Assembly (NCBI GenBank): GCA_016218025.1 | Contig: JACRFD010000074.1 | Location: 62,001 to 126,000 of the forward strand | DNA length: 64,000 nucleotides | Direction of reading: 5' to 3' | Source: Ignavibacteriales bacterium | GTDB lineage: Bacteria; Bacteroidota; Ignavibacteria; UBA10030; SZUA-254 | Shown: positions 55,785 to 64,000 of the stretch, piece by piece | Position numbering within the stretch: the first letter of the stretch is position 1 | Layout: each line of letters starts with the position of its first letter | Made by a program: the position numbers and the translations under genes | Notes under the pieces: model-generated | The model's input: the letters and a program-made list of their open reading frames with translations, nothing else | Told to the model about the DNA's origin: nothing | The model's database searches: none

Positions 55785-56825
55785 TTATAACAAATATTTT
55801 TCTTTAAATAGTTTTAACCAATTTTTATCCGTTTCAGAAAATTGTTCCAATGTTTGAACCACATCTTCTAAATTCCATCGTATAAAAATGGATTTGTCTT
55901 TTAGTAATTTTCTAAATTTCTCCTCGGTATTCTCTTTTTTAACTTTCCAAAGGACCTCATTACCTTGCAGTGAAATTACACCAAAAAGATATTCATCATA
56001 TTCGTTTGCTTTTGATGTTTGGTAGGCAAGCAGCATGTTCCGCCAGAGCTGATTAAGCGAATACTCAAATGGACATGATTTCTGTGATTTTAGCGACTTG
56101 ACATTAAAAGGGTTATTAGCATCATCCAATGTTAATTCCCAATTTTTATATCTGGGCTTTCGATATGAACAATCATTGAATGAATAATAACTGTTAGAGT
56201 GGCAATTTGCATGTTTTTTCTTCCTTCCACAGTTGCTAAATTCAGATTCAATATATTTGAACTCAATGAGTAATAGTCCTTTTTGATTATTCCCGTAATT
56301 ATAATCAATACGGACATCCGCATCTGTCCCTGACCACCGCCCTTGATCACCAATAGATTCATCGTTGTCCGAAGATGTATGGGGAGTAAATTCAATTACG
56401 AGCTTAGTGATTGTAGTAAGTTCTTTCTTCAAAAGAATAGAAAAAAGCTTCCGTGTTAACTCTTTATCCTGCTGAAGTGGAACAAAGAGATTACAGCAAC
56501 ATGGAGTTGAAGCACAGAGATTATTCAAAATGCGAGAGTAATCCACCTTTGTGTCTTTGGCAAACCGTTTTTTTACTCCTTCAAATATCTTTGGAAATAA
56601 AAAATTCAATCCCTGATTTGCCATTTCTTCATTCAGGAGGTGTGCATAAGCTGTACCACCTTTATTATTTTTATCTTTTTTCGATTTCCCAAAAGAAGAT
56701 TTATTTACTTGAGTGATTGCATTTTTGCTAACATTATACGCTGCCATTCTTCTGTACTGTTCGATAGCATATTTACTTCCAGTTTTATAGATATATTCTT
56801 CAGGGATTTTTACATTCGTTGACAT
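55785..56825 (-). CDS. PD-(D/E)XK nuclease-like protein
   Basis: 346 residues. GTDADVRIDY followed by KGLLLIEFKYIE gives the D...ExK core of restriction-endonuclease-like nucleases (about residues 168-192). A cysteine-rich patch (ASTPCCCNLF and later NCGRKKKHANC) may bind zinc. It resembles stand-alone 'PGN_0703-like' putative restriction enzymes. No methylase is present, so it may be a defence nuclease with another specificity control. It shares a repeat-bounded cassette with a RelE-type TA pair. Family name is tentative. Confidence 0.65.
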   Translation of the reverse strand: MSTNVKIPEEYIYKTGSKYAIEQYRRMAAYNVSKNAITQVNKSSFGKSKKDKNNKGGTAYAHLLNEEMANQGLNFLFPKIFEGVKKRFAKDTKVDYSRILNNLCASTPCCCNLFVPLQQDKELTRKLFSILLKKELTTITKLVIEFTPHTSSDNDESIGDQGRWSGTDADVRIDYNYGNNQKGLLLIEFKYIESEFSNCGRKKKHANCHSNSYYSFNDCSYRKPRYKNWELTLDDANNPFNVKSLKSQKSCPFEYSLNQLWRNMLLAYQTSKANEYDEYLFGVISLQGNEVLWKVKKENTEEKFRKLLKDKSIFIRWNLEDVVQTLEQFSETDKNWLKLFKEKYLL

Positions 56826-56889
56826 GTCTGTTTTAATTGTATTTATTTCACTTTCGTCACAATCGACTTCACTGTTCTTCCTGTTTATC

Positions 56890-57150
56890 TTAAGTTCTAT
56901 AAATATCTTTCCGATGCTTACAATGGAGTAAAATCACAGTGTGGTTATTATCGTCAATTTCATATCGAATTCTATAATCGCCAACTCTTATACGATATTC
57001 ATTTTCGTAGCTTTTCAATTTAACACTCCCAAATGATCTAGGATTTTCTTTTAACTTCAAGACTTGCTCTATGATTTTACCTTTGATGTTTTCTGGCAAA
57101 ATACCAAGTTGCTTTTGTACTGGTTTTGGAATTACTATTTGATAATTCAC
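56890..57150 (-). CDS. RelE/ParE-type toxin
   Basis: 86 residues. YQIVIPKPVQKQLGILP starts the RelE fold. The middle is SFGSVKLKSYENEYRIRVGD and the C-terminal strand YRIRYEIDDNNHTVILLHCK; the end HRKDIYRT is typical. RelE proteins cut mRNA on the ribosome; ParE members hit gyrase. The exact class is not certain. The gene follows its antitoxin by 6 bases. Confidence 0.88.
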   Translation of the reverse strand: MNYQIVIPKPVQKQLGILPENIKGKIIEQVLKLKENPRSFGSVKLKSYENEYRIRVGDYRIRYEIDDNNHTVILLHCKHRKDIYRT

Positions 57151-57156
57151 GATTGC

Positions 57157-57399
57157 TTACTTGTGTTGCTCATTAATGAATTCATCAATTGTTTTGTAGT
57201 CCCCTGCTTTATAAGCTGCCCGGGCTTCATGTATCTCTGCCCTGATGACAGGATCATTTTCAAAAAGGTTTTCCTCTAAATTTGCAATTTCATCATCAAG
57301 CAGTCTAAACAATCGAATTTTATCTCGTAGATCAAGTTTAGTTATTGAATCTATAAGTGATTGAAGAGGAACAGAAATATTTACATTTTCCGTTAGCAT
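57157..57399 (-). CDS. Antitoxin partner of the RelE-type toxin
   Basis: 80 residues, acidic. The C-terminal half (EIHEARAAYKAGDYKTIDEF) is the pattern of antitoxins that wrap RelE-type toxins. The N-terminal half looks helical and may bind DNA. It is the first gene of the cassette inserted beside sucC and probably controls the pair's promoter. Confidence 0.8.
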   Translation of the reverse strand: MLTENVNISVPLQSLIDSITKLDLRDKIRLFRLLDDEIANLEENLFENDPVIRAEIHEARAAYKAGDYKTIDEFINEQHK

Positions 57400-57486
57400 A
57401 ATTGACTATCCTTTGTTTTTCTTCTTTAAGAAATTATACGATTTTCACACCTTTCATACAAATTATCACGTGTAAACTGTGCTGAT

Positions 57487-57546
57487 CACCAAATTTCTTT
57501 AATATTTCTTTTCCTTGATATTCGTGTATTTTCATTCTTTACTCCG
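57487..57546 (-). repeat. 60-bp direct repeat, orphan sucC 5' end
   Basis: Identical to 55704-55763. It contains the sucC leader, ATG and 16 codons. It is no longer joined to the rest of sucC: the frame leaves sucC homology at 57486. It marks the outer edge of the cassette. Confidence 0.95.
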
Positions 57547-57630
57547 GTTAATAAACTTTAGTATTTTTCTGGTCGATTAGCATTTAATTTACAAAGATTA
57601 TGTCTTTTAATAAATAGTATTTAAGTCGTT

Positions 57631-57684
57631 GAGTATTTGAGTAGTTGAGATTTTTCATTTGAGACTTTTTTTACTCAAATACTC
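57631..57684. terminator. Hairpin after the P5C dehydrogenase gene
   Basis: Perfect 13-base arms GAGTATTTGAGTA / TACTCAAATACTC with a 28-base loop, ending 9 bases from the stop of the minus-strand dehydrogenase gene. No clear U-run follows. Confidence 0.45.
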
Positions 57685-57693
57685 TGTACTCAT

Positions 57694-59250
57694 CTACTTA
57701 ATTTTCGTTGCAATTGATTTTGCCTGCATAAACAACAGCAGGTAATCCTGCCCGCCTGCTTTGGAATCGGTTCCGCTCATATTGAACCCGCCGAAAGGAT
57801 GAGCGCCAACCATGGCACCCGTGCATTTACGGTTGAGATATAGATTGCCGCAATGAAATTCTTTTCTTGCCCGTTCAATCTTCTTTTTATTTTTCGAATA
57901 AACTGCACCCGTCAGACCAAACTCGGTACCGTTGGCAATCTCAAGCGCGTGATCGAAATTCTTTGCTTTGATTACTGCAAGCACCGGTCCGAAAATCTCT
58001 TCCTGCGCGATAGTTGCCGTAGGCTCAACATCTGCTATTATTGTTGGGCGTAGAAAATATCCATCACCGGGAGCGCGATTGCCACCCGCTATCAATCGTC
58101 CGCCTTCCTTCTGACCGATTTCAATATACTGCTGAATTTTTTCCATCGATCCTTTGTTCACAACCGGTCCCATAAAATTACTGAGAATTTTTGATGGACC
58201 AACTGTGATCGATTCTGCTTTCGGTTTCAACATCTGCACAAATTTATCGTAAACTTTCTCATCAACAATGGCGCGGGAACATGCGGAACATTTCTGTCCC
58301 TGGAATCCATACGCCGCAACTATGACACCCGCCGCGGCTTCTTCAAGATTCGCTTCGCTATCGACAATGATCGCATCTTTGCCGCCCATCTCTGCCACAA
58401 CGCGCTTCAGCCAGATTTGTCCGGGTTGAACTTTCGCCGCTTCCTGATAAATATGAATTCCAACTTCCTTCGAACCCGTGAAAGAAACAAATCTCACTTT
58501 TGGATGTTTCACCAAAGTATCTCCAACGGCACTGCCGGGTCCGGCAACAAAGTTAATAACGCCGGCAGGTATTCCGGCTTCTTGCATCACTTCCATAAAC
58601 TTGTAACCAATGAGCGGTGAATCGCTGGACGGCTTCAGCACAACAGTATTGCCTGTAACAGCCGCGGCAGTTGTCATGCCGGCAAGAATAGCCATCGGAA
58701 AATTCCACGGCGGCACAACTAAACCGACACCAATTGGAATATACTCAAGCTCGTCCTTCTCACCCGGAAGCTGAACTGCTGTCTTTGCGTTTGCATAGCG
58801 CAGCATTTCTCTGGCGTAAAATTCGAGGAAGTCGATTGCCTCTGCAGTATCGCCATCTGCTTCGGGCCAGGTTTTTCCGACTTCAAGTATCATGGTTGCG
58901 TTAATTTCGAAACGTCGTTTGCGCATAATCTTCGCCGCTTTGAAAAGATATTGCGCACGTTTTACCGGCGGAACCCAGCGCCACTCTTCGAATTTCTTCA
59001 GAGCAATATCCAATGCTTTTAGTGCATCGTCGGCAGTTCCTTTCTGGAAAACACCAACAACCTGATTCGGATCGGATGGATTGAGAGAATTAAATTTAGC
59101 GCTTGAATAAACTTTCTCGCCTCCGATTATATTCGGATATTCTTTGCCGAACTGCGATTCAAGTTTTGCGATTGCCTGTTCTTGTTTTTTCCGATTAGCC
59201 GTTTTCGACCAATCGATGTATGGTTCATTTTTAAATTTTGGGATTGACAT
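57694..59250 (-). CDS. L-glutamate gamma-semialdehyde (P5C) dehydrogenase
   Basis: 518 residues. The aldehyde dehydrogenase core shows VVPPWNFPMAI, FTGSKEVG, VAEMGGKDAIIVDS with the general base Glu, and GFQGQKCSACSRAIV with the catalytic Cys. Length and the PruA/RocA-type N-terminus (IPKFKNEPYIDWSK) fit oxidation of glutamate semialdehyde to glutamate in proline breakdown. No proline dehydrogenase gene is adjacent. Confidence 0.93.
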   Translation of the reverse strand: MSIPKFKNEPYIDWSKTANRKKQEQAIAKLESQFGKEYPNIIGGEKVYSSAKFNSLNPSDPNQVVGVFQKGTADDALKALDIALKKFEEWRWVPPVKRAQYLFKAAKIMRKRRFEINATMILEVGKTWPEADGDTAEAIDFLEFYAREMLRYANAKTAVQLPGEKDELEYIPIGVGLVVPPWNFPMAILAGMTTAAAVTGNTVVLKPSSDSPLIGYKFMEVMQEAGIPAGVINFVAGPGSAVGDTLVKHPKVRFVSFTGSKEVGIHIYQEAAKVQPGQIWLKRVVAEMGGKDAIIVDSEANLEEAAAGVIVAAYGFQGQKCSACSRAIVDEKVYDKFVQMLKPKAESITVGPSKILSNFMGPVVNKGSMEKIQQYIEIGQKEGGRLIAGGNRAPGDGYFLRPTIIADVEPTATIAQEEIFGPVLAVIKAKNFDHALEIANGTEFGLTGAVYSKNKKKIERARKEFHCGNLYLNRKCTGAMVGAHPFGGFNMSGTDSKAGGQDYLLLFMQAKSIATKIK

Positions 59251-59334
59251 AATTTCTCCGTTTTATGTTTCAAGTTACAGAATCAAGGTTTCAAAATTTT
59301 CTATTTCTTATCTCAATTATTATTGTTCATTCAT

Positions 59335-59541
59335 CTATACAGCAACAACGAATGCTCCAAAATGTTCTTCAGGCACAGGTAGGTTGTCCTCTTTCAATGC
59401 CTCCACATAACCTTCGATCGCTTCACGAATATTTGTAAGCGCATCTTCTTTGGTTTTACCCTGACTGATACAGCCGGGTAAACTTGGGCACTCTGCAATC
59501 CAAAACCCGTCTTCTCCCGGATAGATGATTACTTGTCTCAT
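59335..59541 (-). CDS. HicB-like antitoxin domain protein (orphan)
   Basis: 68 residues. GFWIAECPSLPGCISQGKTK and ALTNIREAIEGYVEALKED are the HicB/UPF0150 pattern. HicB normally neutralises the RNase HicA from an adjacent gene; no HicA is visible on either side and there is no DNA-binding C-terminal domain. It may be a solitary relic or pair with a distant toxin. Confidence 0.8.
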   Translation of the reverse strand: MRQVIIYPGEDGFWIAECPSLPGCISQGKTKEDALTNIREAIEGYVEALKEDNLPVPEEHFGAFVVAV

Positions 59542-59561
59542 ATTTTGTACCTAAAATTATC

Positions 59562-62501
59562 TTAATTTGATACTGCTTTCATAACATCATCATGCACTTT
59601 CGGTCGAATTTGCATGATTTTGGAATTATTTCGCGTCGGATAAACACGATTGGTCAGTAATATAACAAAAATATTTTTCTCCGGCTCAACCCAAACAGAT
59701 GTTCCCGTGAAGCCGGTATGTCCGAATGATTTTTCTCCAAACAGCGAGCCAGCCGAACTGTAGCCGTTCATCGTTTTAGTATCCCATCCAAGCGCACGAG
59801 TGCTGTTTTTGTTTTGTCTTGTTGTAAAAAGCTTCACCGTTTCAGGTTTCAAGTATTGCTTGCCGGCATAGCTTCCACCGTTCATTATCATCTGCAGAAA
59901 AATAGAAAGGTCTGATGATGTTGAGAATAATCCGGCATGACCGGATACACCGCCAAGCGCAAAAGCATTTTCATCATGAACTTCACCTTGGATTAATCGT
60001 TTTCTGTAAACCGAATCGTATTCAGTCGGAGCGATTTTTTTCCATATGGATGATGAGGGATTTCCGCCTGAGGCGGATCCGCCTTCGGCGGAATAAATTG
60101 TTGATGTCATACCTAAAGGTTTGAAGAAAACTGAATCGACATATTTATCAAGAGTGACACCGGAAATCTTTTCAATAATCTTTCCAAGAAGAATGAAATC
60201 GAAATCGCTGTAAACTGTTGAATCACCGGTTGAATAAATCGTTTCGGTCTGATAGACTGAACCCAAAACTTCCTCAGGCGATTTGCATGACAGGTATAAT
60301 CTTTTAAAAGCAGGCAGTCCGCCGTTGTGCAGAAGTAAATTCCGGATTGTTATTTTTTCTTTACCATTATTTCCGAATTCAGGAATATGTTTCACCACAG
60401 CATCATCAAGCCGGATTTTCTCTTCATCATACAATTTCATAATTGCCGATGTTGTTGCGATAACTTTAGTAACCGATGCAATATCGTAGATGGTGGACGC
60501 ACTCACTTTAGCGCTTTTAGAATTGTACTCAAATGAACCGAACGATTTATTATAAATCACCGCACCGTCTTTTGCTACAAGAAGTTGTCCTCCGGGAAAA
60601 GCATGATCTTGAATCGCATCACTCATGATCGAATCGAGTTTGGCAAGACTATCGCGGTTCATTCCTACATTTTCCGGAACATCTTTCCTCAAAATGGATT
60701 GAGATAAATCGATTCCGCTGCCGTATGAGAATAAGCCGGGAATTGTAACAGGTAATTTTCCACCGGTTGGGATTTCTCCAAATAATGCTTCGACCACGGC
60801 TTCTGTTGAGACTTCACAATCAGAATATGTACAGACAACACTTCCGGCATTGGGGAACGCACCAATAACATATGGACTCCCTAACGATATCAGCACAATG
60901 GGTTTGCGAAGCTTCGTTAACGAATCGACAACACCGATAATACCTGATGGAAGCCCGAAAGTTCCTGAGCCGGATCGGGCTTTGGAAAATATCGGACAAA
61001 CTATAATATCTGCATCAACTGCCCGCTTATAAACCGACAAATAATCAAGGGAATCACTGGAGGGATTCAACTTCACAGTTTGTAAATTTGAATATCGCTT
61101 TTTCAATTGAGTCGTAAAATAATCGCCGACAGCTTCATTCGGTGATGATGTTGAACTGCGATGAATCTCTGTCCGGTAATTCTCTGCATCTGAAACTACT
61201 ACTTCGAGTATCTGTTTCTCACCAAAACGCTCAAGCGGCAGAACAGAATCATTCTTCAAAACCGTTATTGAATTCCGCGCAACCTGTTTCGCAATTGACA
61301 GATGTTCAGGGGTTGCAACAACTTCCGGTATTTTCTTCAAATCAACAAAACGGTTAGCCGATAATCCCATTGACCATTTGTATTTTAAAATCTTTCTTAC
61401 AGATTCATTGATGCGTGCTTCTGAAATTCTTCCTTTCATAAGAGCGTTTTCAATTGCATCTATTGCTTTGCCTTCATCAGGAAGAACAAGAAGTATGTCC
61501 ACACCTGCTTCGACAGCTTTGACAGCGGCAGAATCCGAACCAAATCCATTTACAATCGCTCCCATATCTAAAGCGTCAGTAACTATGAGTCCATCAAAGC
61601 TCAATTCCTTTTTTAAAAGTCCGGTAATTATAGATGTAGAAAGTGTTGCTGGAATTTTATTCGCTTCAAGAGAAGGCACTTCGAGATGCGCCACCATAAC
61701 AGATTGAACATCTTGATTGATTAATCGACGAAATGGATACAATTCCACACTATCAAGCCGTGATTTTGTTTGACTGATAATCGGAAGGTCAAGATGCGAA
61801 TCGGTTTGTGTATCACCATGACCGGGAAAATGTTTCGCTGTTGATATAACTCCGCCTGATTGCGACCCTTTTGCAAATGCAGATGCCATGTCTGCAACGA
61901 GATATTGATTCTCACCAAATGACCGTGTATTGATTACAGGATTATCCGGATTGTTGTTAACATCAGCAACAGGAGCAAATACTTGATGAACACCGATAAC
62001 GCGGGATTCTTTACCAATCGCTTCACCTACTTTGTAAGCAAGCACCGTATCTCGTGTTGCGCCAATTGCCATCGCTTCCGGAAATCTTGTCCCCCTTCGA
62101 ATTCGCATAGCGCTTCCCCATTCGAAATCTGCTCCGATCAACAACGGCACATTCGACATTTCCTGAAACCGATTGATTAGCGCAGCAGTTTCGTAGACAT
62201 CACCTTGAAAGAAAATCAATCCTCCAACTTTCTGTTCCTTCACCAACCGTTCGAGCCGTTTGAACTCATCACTTTGATCGCTGTAGTAATAACCATAAGC
62301 GCGTGACATTACCATCTGAGAAATTTTCTCTCTTAGCGATAAACGATTTAAGGTAAATTCAATCCATTCATTTTCACTCAAAGGTTTGATAGTTGAAACA
62401 GGAGCGCATCCTTGAATCAGAACCAATAATAAAAAGAAAAGAATTAAGATCGGGAATAAATTAGAGGAAATTCTCATTTGGAAATTATGATAAATTGACA
62501 T
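59562..62501 (-). CDS. Lipoprotein: GH3 (NagZ-like) fused to serine beta-lactamase-like domain
   Basis: 979 residues. The lipobox is VLIQGC (Cys about 32); an ATG eight codons in (62477) may be the true start. The GH3 domain (about 45-400) has KHFPGHGDTQTDSH (223-236), the NagZ His-Asp motif, and the nucleophile in VTDALDMGAI. A GH3 C-terminal domain follows. From about 620 comes a class C-type serine hydrolase with SVTK (nucleophile Ser) and YSDFDF as the YxN-like motif. It probably releases GlcNAc and trims muropeptides outside the cytosol. A 32-base palindrome is inserted in frame at 60062-60093. Confidence 0.9.
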   Translation of the reverse strand: MSIYHNFQMRISSNLFPILILFFLLLVLIQGCAPVSTIKPLSENEWIEFTLNRLSLREKISQMVMSRAYGYYYSDQSDEFKRLERLVKEQKVGGLIFFQGDVYETAALINRFQEMSNVPLLIGADFEWGSAMRIRRGTRFPEAMAIGATRDTVLAYKVGEAIGKESRVIGVHQVFAPVADVNNNPDNPVINTRSFGENQYLVADMASAFAKGSQSGGVISTAKHFPGHGDTQTDSHLDLPIISQTKSRLDSVELYPFRRLINQDVQSVMVAHLEVPSLEANKIPATLSTSIITGLLKKELSFDGLIVTDALDMGAIVNGFGSDSAAVKAVEAGVDILLVLPDEGKAIDAIENALMKGRISEARINESVRKILKYKWSMGLSANRFVDLKKIPEVVATPEHLSIAKQVARNSITVLKNDSVLPLERFGEKQILEVVVSDAENYRTEIHRSSTSSPNEAVGDYFTTQLKKRYSNLQTVKLNPSSDSLDYLSVYKRAVDADIIVCPIFSKARSGSGTFGLPSGIIGVVDSLTKLRKPIVLISLGSPYVIGAFPNAGSVVCTYSDCEVSTEAVVEALFGEIPTGGKLPVTIPGLFSYGSGIDLSQSILRKDVPENVGMNRDSLAKLDSIMSDAIQDHAFPGGQLLVAKDGAVIYNKSFGSFEYNSKSAKVSASTIYDIASVTKVIATTSAIMKLYDEEKIRLDDAVVKHIPEFGNNGKEKITIRNLLLHNGGLPAFKRLYLSCKSPEEVLGSVYQTETIYSTGDSTVYSDFDFILLGKIIEKISGVTLDKYVDSVFFKPLGMTSTIYSAEGGSASGGNPSSSIWKKIAPTEYDSVYRKRLIQGEVHDENAFALGGVSGHAGLFSTSSDLSIFLQMIMNGGSYAGKQYLKPETVKLFTTRQNKNSTRALGWDTKTMNGYSSAGSLFGEKSFGHTGFTGTSVWVEPEKNIFVILLTNRVYPTRNNSKIMQIRPKVHDDVMKAVSN
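60062..60093. repeat. Palindromic repeat inside the GH3/beta-lactamase gene
   Basis: 32 bases with arms TTCCGCC / GGCGGAA and a central GGCGGATCCGCC, far more GC-rich than the gene around it. It is read in frame as SAEGGSASGG just before the IAPTEYDSV block of the beta-lactamase-like domain. Confidence 0.85.
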
Positions 62502-62589
62502 TCAATTTTAATCAAAAAAGAAGTGGAAAGCAAAAATAATTCACCGATAAATCTCTGAGAATTTGCTGGAATCTCAAAGTGAAAAAATA

Positions 62590-63525
62590 TTATTTGAACG
62601 CATTTAACCCGATAATTGCGGCTCCAAATGCAGCCGGGAATTTGGGTTTTTGTACAACGACATTTGGAAGGGAATTAATAATTTTTTCACGCACCATTTT
62701 TGAGTATGCTGTATCAGATTCAAGCATGCCCCCCATTAAAGCTACAGGTAATTTTTTCTTCGGGCGTGATTGCATGATTAACACGCGGACATGTTCCATT
62801 AATTCAGAAGCATTTTTTACAAGAACAGAGTGAGCAATATGATCGAATGCTGCGGCAGCTTCGCAAACACGCGGAGCAAACGAAGCGATATCCGCCGAAC
62901 CATGATATATTTTCTGAATAAGATCATCAATTGTTGAAACCTGAAAATGACTCAGGGCTTTTTTAGTAAGCTCAGTATTAACTCCGCGATTATCGTGCTG
63001 ACGCATAACTGCATTCAACGCATCTCTGCCTATCGAGAAGCCGCTGCCTTCGTCACCGAGAATTTTCCCCCAGCCGCCTGTGCGAAGAATTTTCCCATCC
63101 TCATTTCGATAAAGGGCTATTGAGCCAGTCCCTGCAATTACAATAATTCCCGGACCTCCTGCAAACGCCGCTTCGAGAGCAATGCGGGCATCGGTCTCAA
63201 CAATAATATTTTTCAGTGGAAATTTTTTCTTCGATGATAGAGTCTGTAAAGTACTCATAAGATCGTTTCGATCTGTGGCTCTTCCCGCTCCAGCCACTCC
63301 CAAAATTACGCTCTGTATCGCATCAGCCGAGCAAGCACCTTGCTGACAGCAAGTAAATATAAGGTCGAACAAAACATTCGCCGATTCTTTAACTCCAATT
63401 GTTTGGATCTGCGTTGAACCGGCAGTTGCTTCAGTTGCGACGGTTCCGTCCAATCCAACCAGAAGCGCATTGGTTTTTGTCCCGCCACCGTCAATCCCAA
63501 TTACATACAAACGCTGTTCTAACAA
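62590..63525 (-). CDS. BadF/BcrA-type ATPase, probable N-acetylglucosamine kinase
   Basis: 311 residues. VIGIDGGGTKTNALLVG is the phosphate-1 motif and VIAGTGSIALYRNEDG the phosphate-2 motif; GGWGKILGDEGSGFSIG is typical of bacterial GlcNAc kinases of this family. The gene lies 88 bases upstream of the NagZ-like fusion on the same strand, so it could phosphorylate the GlcNAc released from cell wall. The kinase assignment is from motif pattern and context. Confidence 0.82.
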   Translation of the reverse strand: MLEQRLYVIGIDGGGTKTNALLVGLDGTVATEATAGSTQIQTIGVKESANVLFDLIFTCCQQGACSADAIQSVILGVAGAGRATDRNDLMSTLQTLSSKKKFPLKNIIVETDARIALEAAFAGGPGIIVIAGTGSIALYRNEDGKILRTGGWGKILGDEGSGFSIGRDALNAVMRQHDNRGVNTELTKKALSHFQVSTIDDLIQKIYHGSADIASFAPRVCEAAAAFDHIAHSVLVKNASELMEHVRVLIMQSRPKKKLPVALMGGMLESDTAYSKMVREKIINSLPNVVVQKPKFPAAFGAAIIGLNAFK

Positions 63526-63728
63526 CTGTCCTCACAAATTGATTGAATATTCATACTTTATTCAGTTCAAAAGTAGAAAAAAAGAGGATTATAAGCAAGC
63601 TAATCTTGATAAATGTCGCTTTCGATTTGACGTTGTTAAAATTTGGGTGATTTTTGGTATAGAATTGAATTTCGCAATAAAAATGCTTACAATGTTCAGA
63701 TTTCAATTTTATAATCTCTTTTAATACC

Positions 63729-64000
63729 ATGGCAAAAAGTATTCTAGTTGTAGATGATGAAAACGACATACTCGAACTGTTGAAGTATAATCTTCAAAAA
63801 GACGGATTCGATGTTATGATTGCCCGCAATGGAAACGAAGCGATTGCAAAAGCAAACCAAAAAACCGACTTGATAATTCTTGATGTTATGATGCCGGGAT
63901 TAGACGGCTGGGAAGTGGTTCGCCAGTTGAAGAAAAAAAATCAGACATCGAAAATTCCAATAATATTTTTGACGGCTAAAGGCGCCGAAGCCGATGAAGT
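63729..64000 (+). CDS. OmpR/PhoB-type response regulator (partial at right edge)
   Basis: The first 90 codons are present. MAKSILVVDDENDILELLKY has the acidic pocket, LIILDVMMPGLDGWEV the phospho-Asp, and IIFLTAKGAEADE the conserved Thr. The style is that of PhoB/OmpR receivers, but the output domain is outside the window. Confidence 0.9.
   Translation, partial: MAKSILVVDDENDILELLKYNLQKDGFDVMIARNGNEAIAKANQKTDLIILDVMMPGLDGWEVVRQLKKKNQTSKIPIIFLTAKGAEADE

Overview
Organism. The window is a low-to-moderate GC chromosome segment from a Gram-negative bacterium with an outer membrane: lpxB, lpxK, a BamA/TamA-type barrel protein, GT9 glycosyltransferase, TonB-C and lipobox lipoproteins. A GWxTD-type protein, the pyruvate phosphate dikinase, NarL-type signalling and the general gene style point to the Bacteroidota/Chlorobiota side, most like Ignavibacteria. 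This placement is an inference from gene content. No rRNA, tRNA or CRISPR array was seen.

Layout. 1-1018 holds the start of a membrane-anchored GH76-like glycosidase. 1132-1915 carries three small unknown genes. 1997-2754 is a GIY-YIG gene bracketed by palindromic repeats. 2922-6118 is a restriction-modification unit (PLD-type nuclease, N6-adenine methylase, XRE regulator with promoter and operator-like half-sites). 6360-7242 has a possible cstA 3'-end remnant and a DUF433/DUF5615 toxin-antitoxin pair whose toxin is frameshifted. 7262-22244 is a long minus-strand core block: cstA, yraN, rnhB, BamA-like protein, GWxTD protein, rimO, cdsA, CPBP protease, DHS-like protein, DUF3108, GT9, an NTF2-like protein and dnaG. 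22428-26620 is a plus-strand sensory locus: multi-PAS histidine kinase, NarL-type regulator and a degenerate receiver. 26720-30575 is a compact operon of two ATP-grasp ligases, a GNAT and a KamA radical SAM aminomutase. RecG follows (30786-33002). 33003-35540 is an accessory patch with a TonB-C lipoprotein and an ATPase inserted next to trpF. 36221-52952 is a near-continuous minus-strand run: GH2-like/membrane fusion, smc, HAD phosphatase, methyltransferase, lpxB, lpxK, class I amidotransferase, ppdK, queA, ispD, plsY, gpsA. 53195-63525 holds tpiA, a DinB-like gene, sucC, a nuclease plus RelE-type TA island, P5C dehydrogenase, a HicB-like orphan, a GH3/beta-lactamase fusion and a GlcNAc-kinase-like gene. 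The right edge cuts an OmpR-type response regulator.

Most interesting points. (1) Two accessory insertions, a nuclease/TA cassette at sucC and an ATPase at trpF, sit directly upstream of an intact core gene. Each is bounded on its far side by a second copy of that gene's 5' end (60 bp perfect and 28 bp perfect), and neither carries a visible recombinase. (2) A GIY-YIG gene lies inside a cluster of REP-like palindromes, one of which supplies its stop codon. (3) The KamA-GNAT-ATP-grasp operon looks like a small pathway for a beta-lysine-derived amide. (4) The GH2 protein has the general acid/base Glu but Arg in place of the nucleophile, is fused to a multi-pass membrane domain, and appears to start at ATT.
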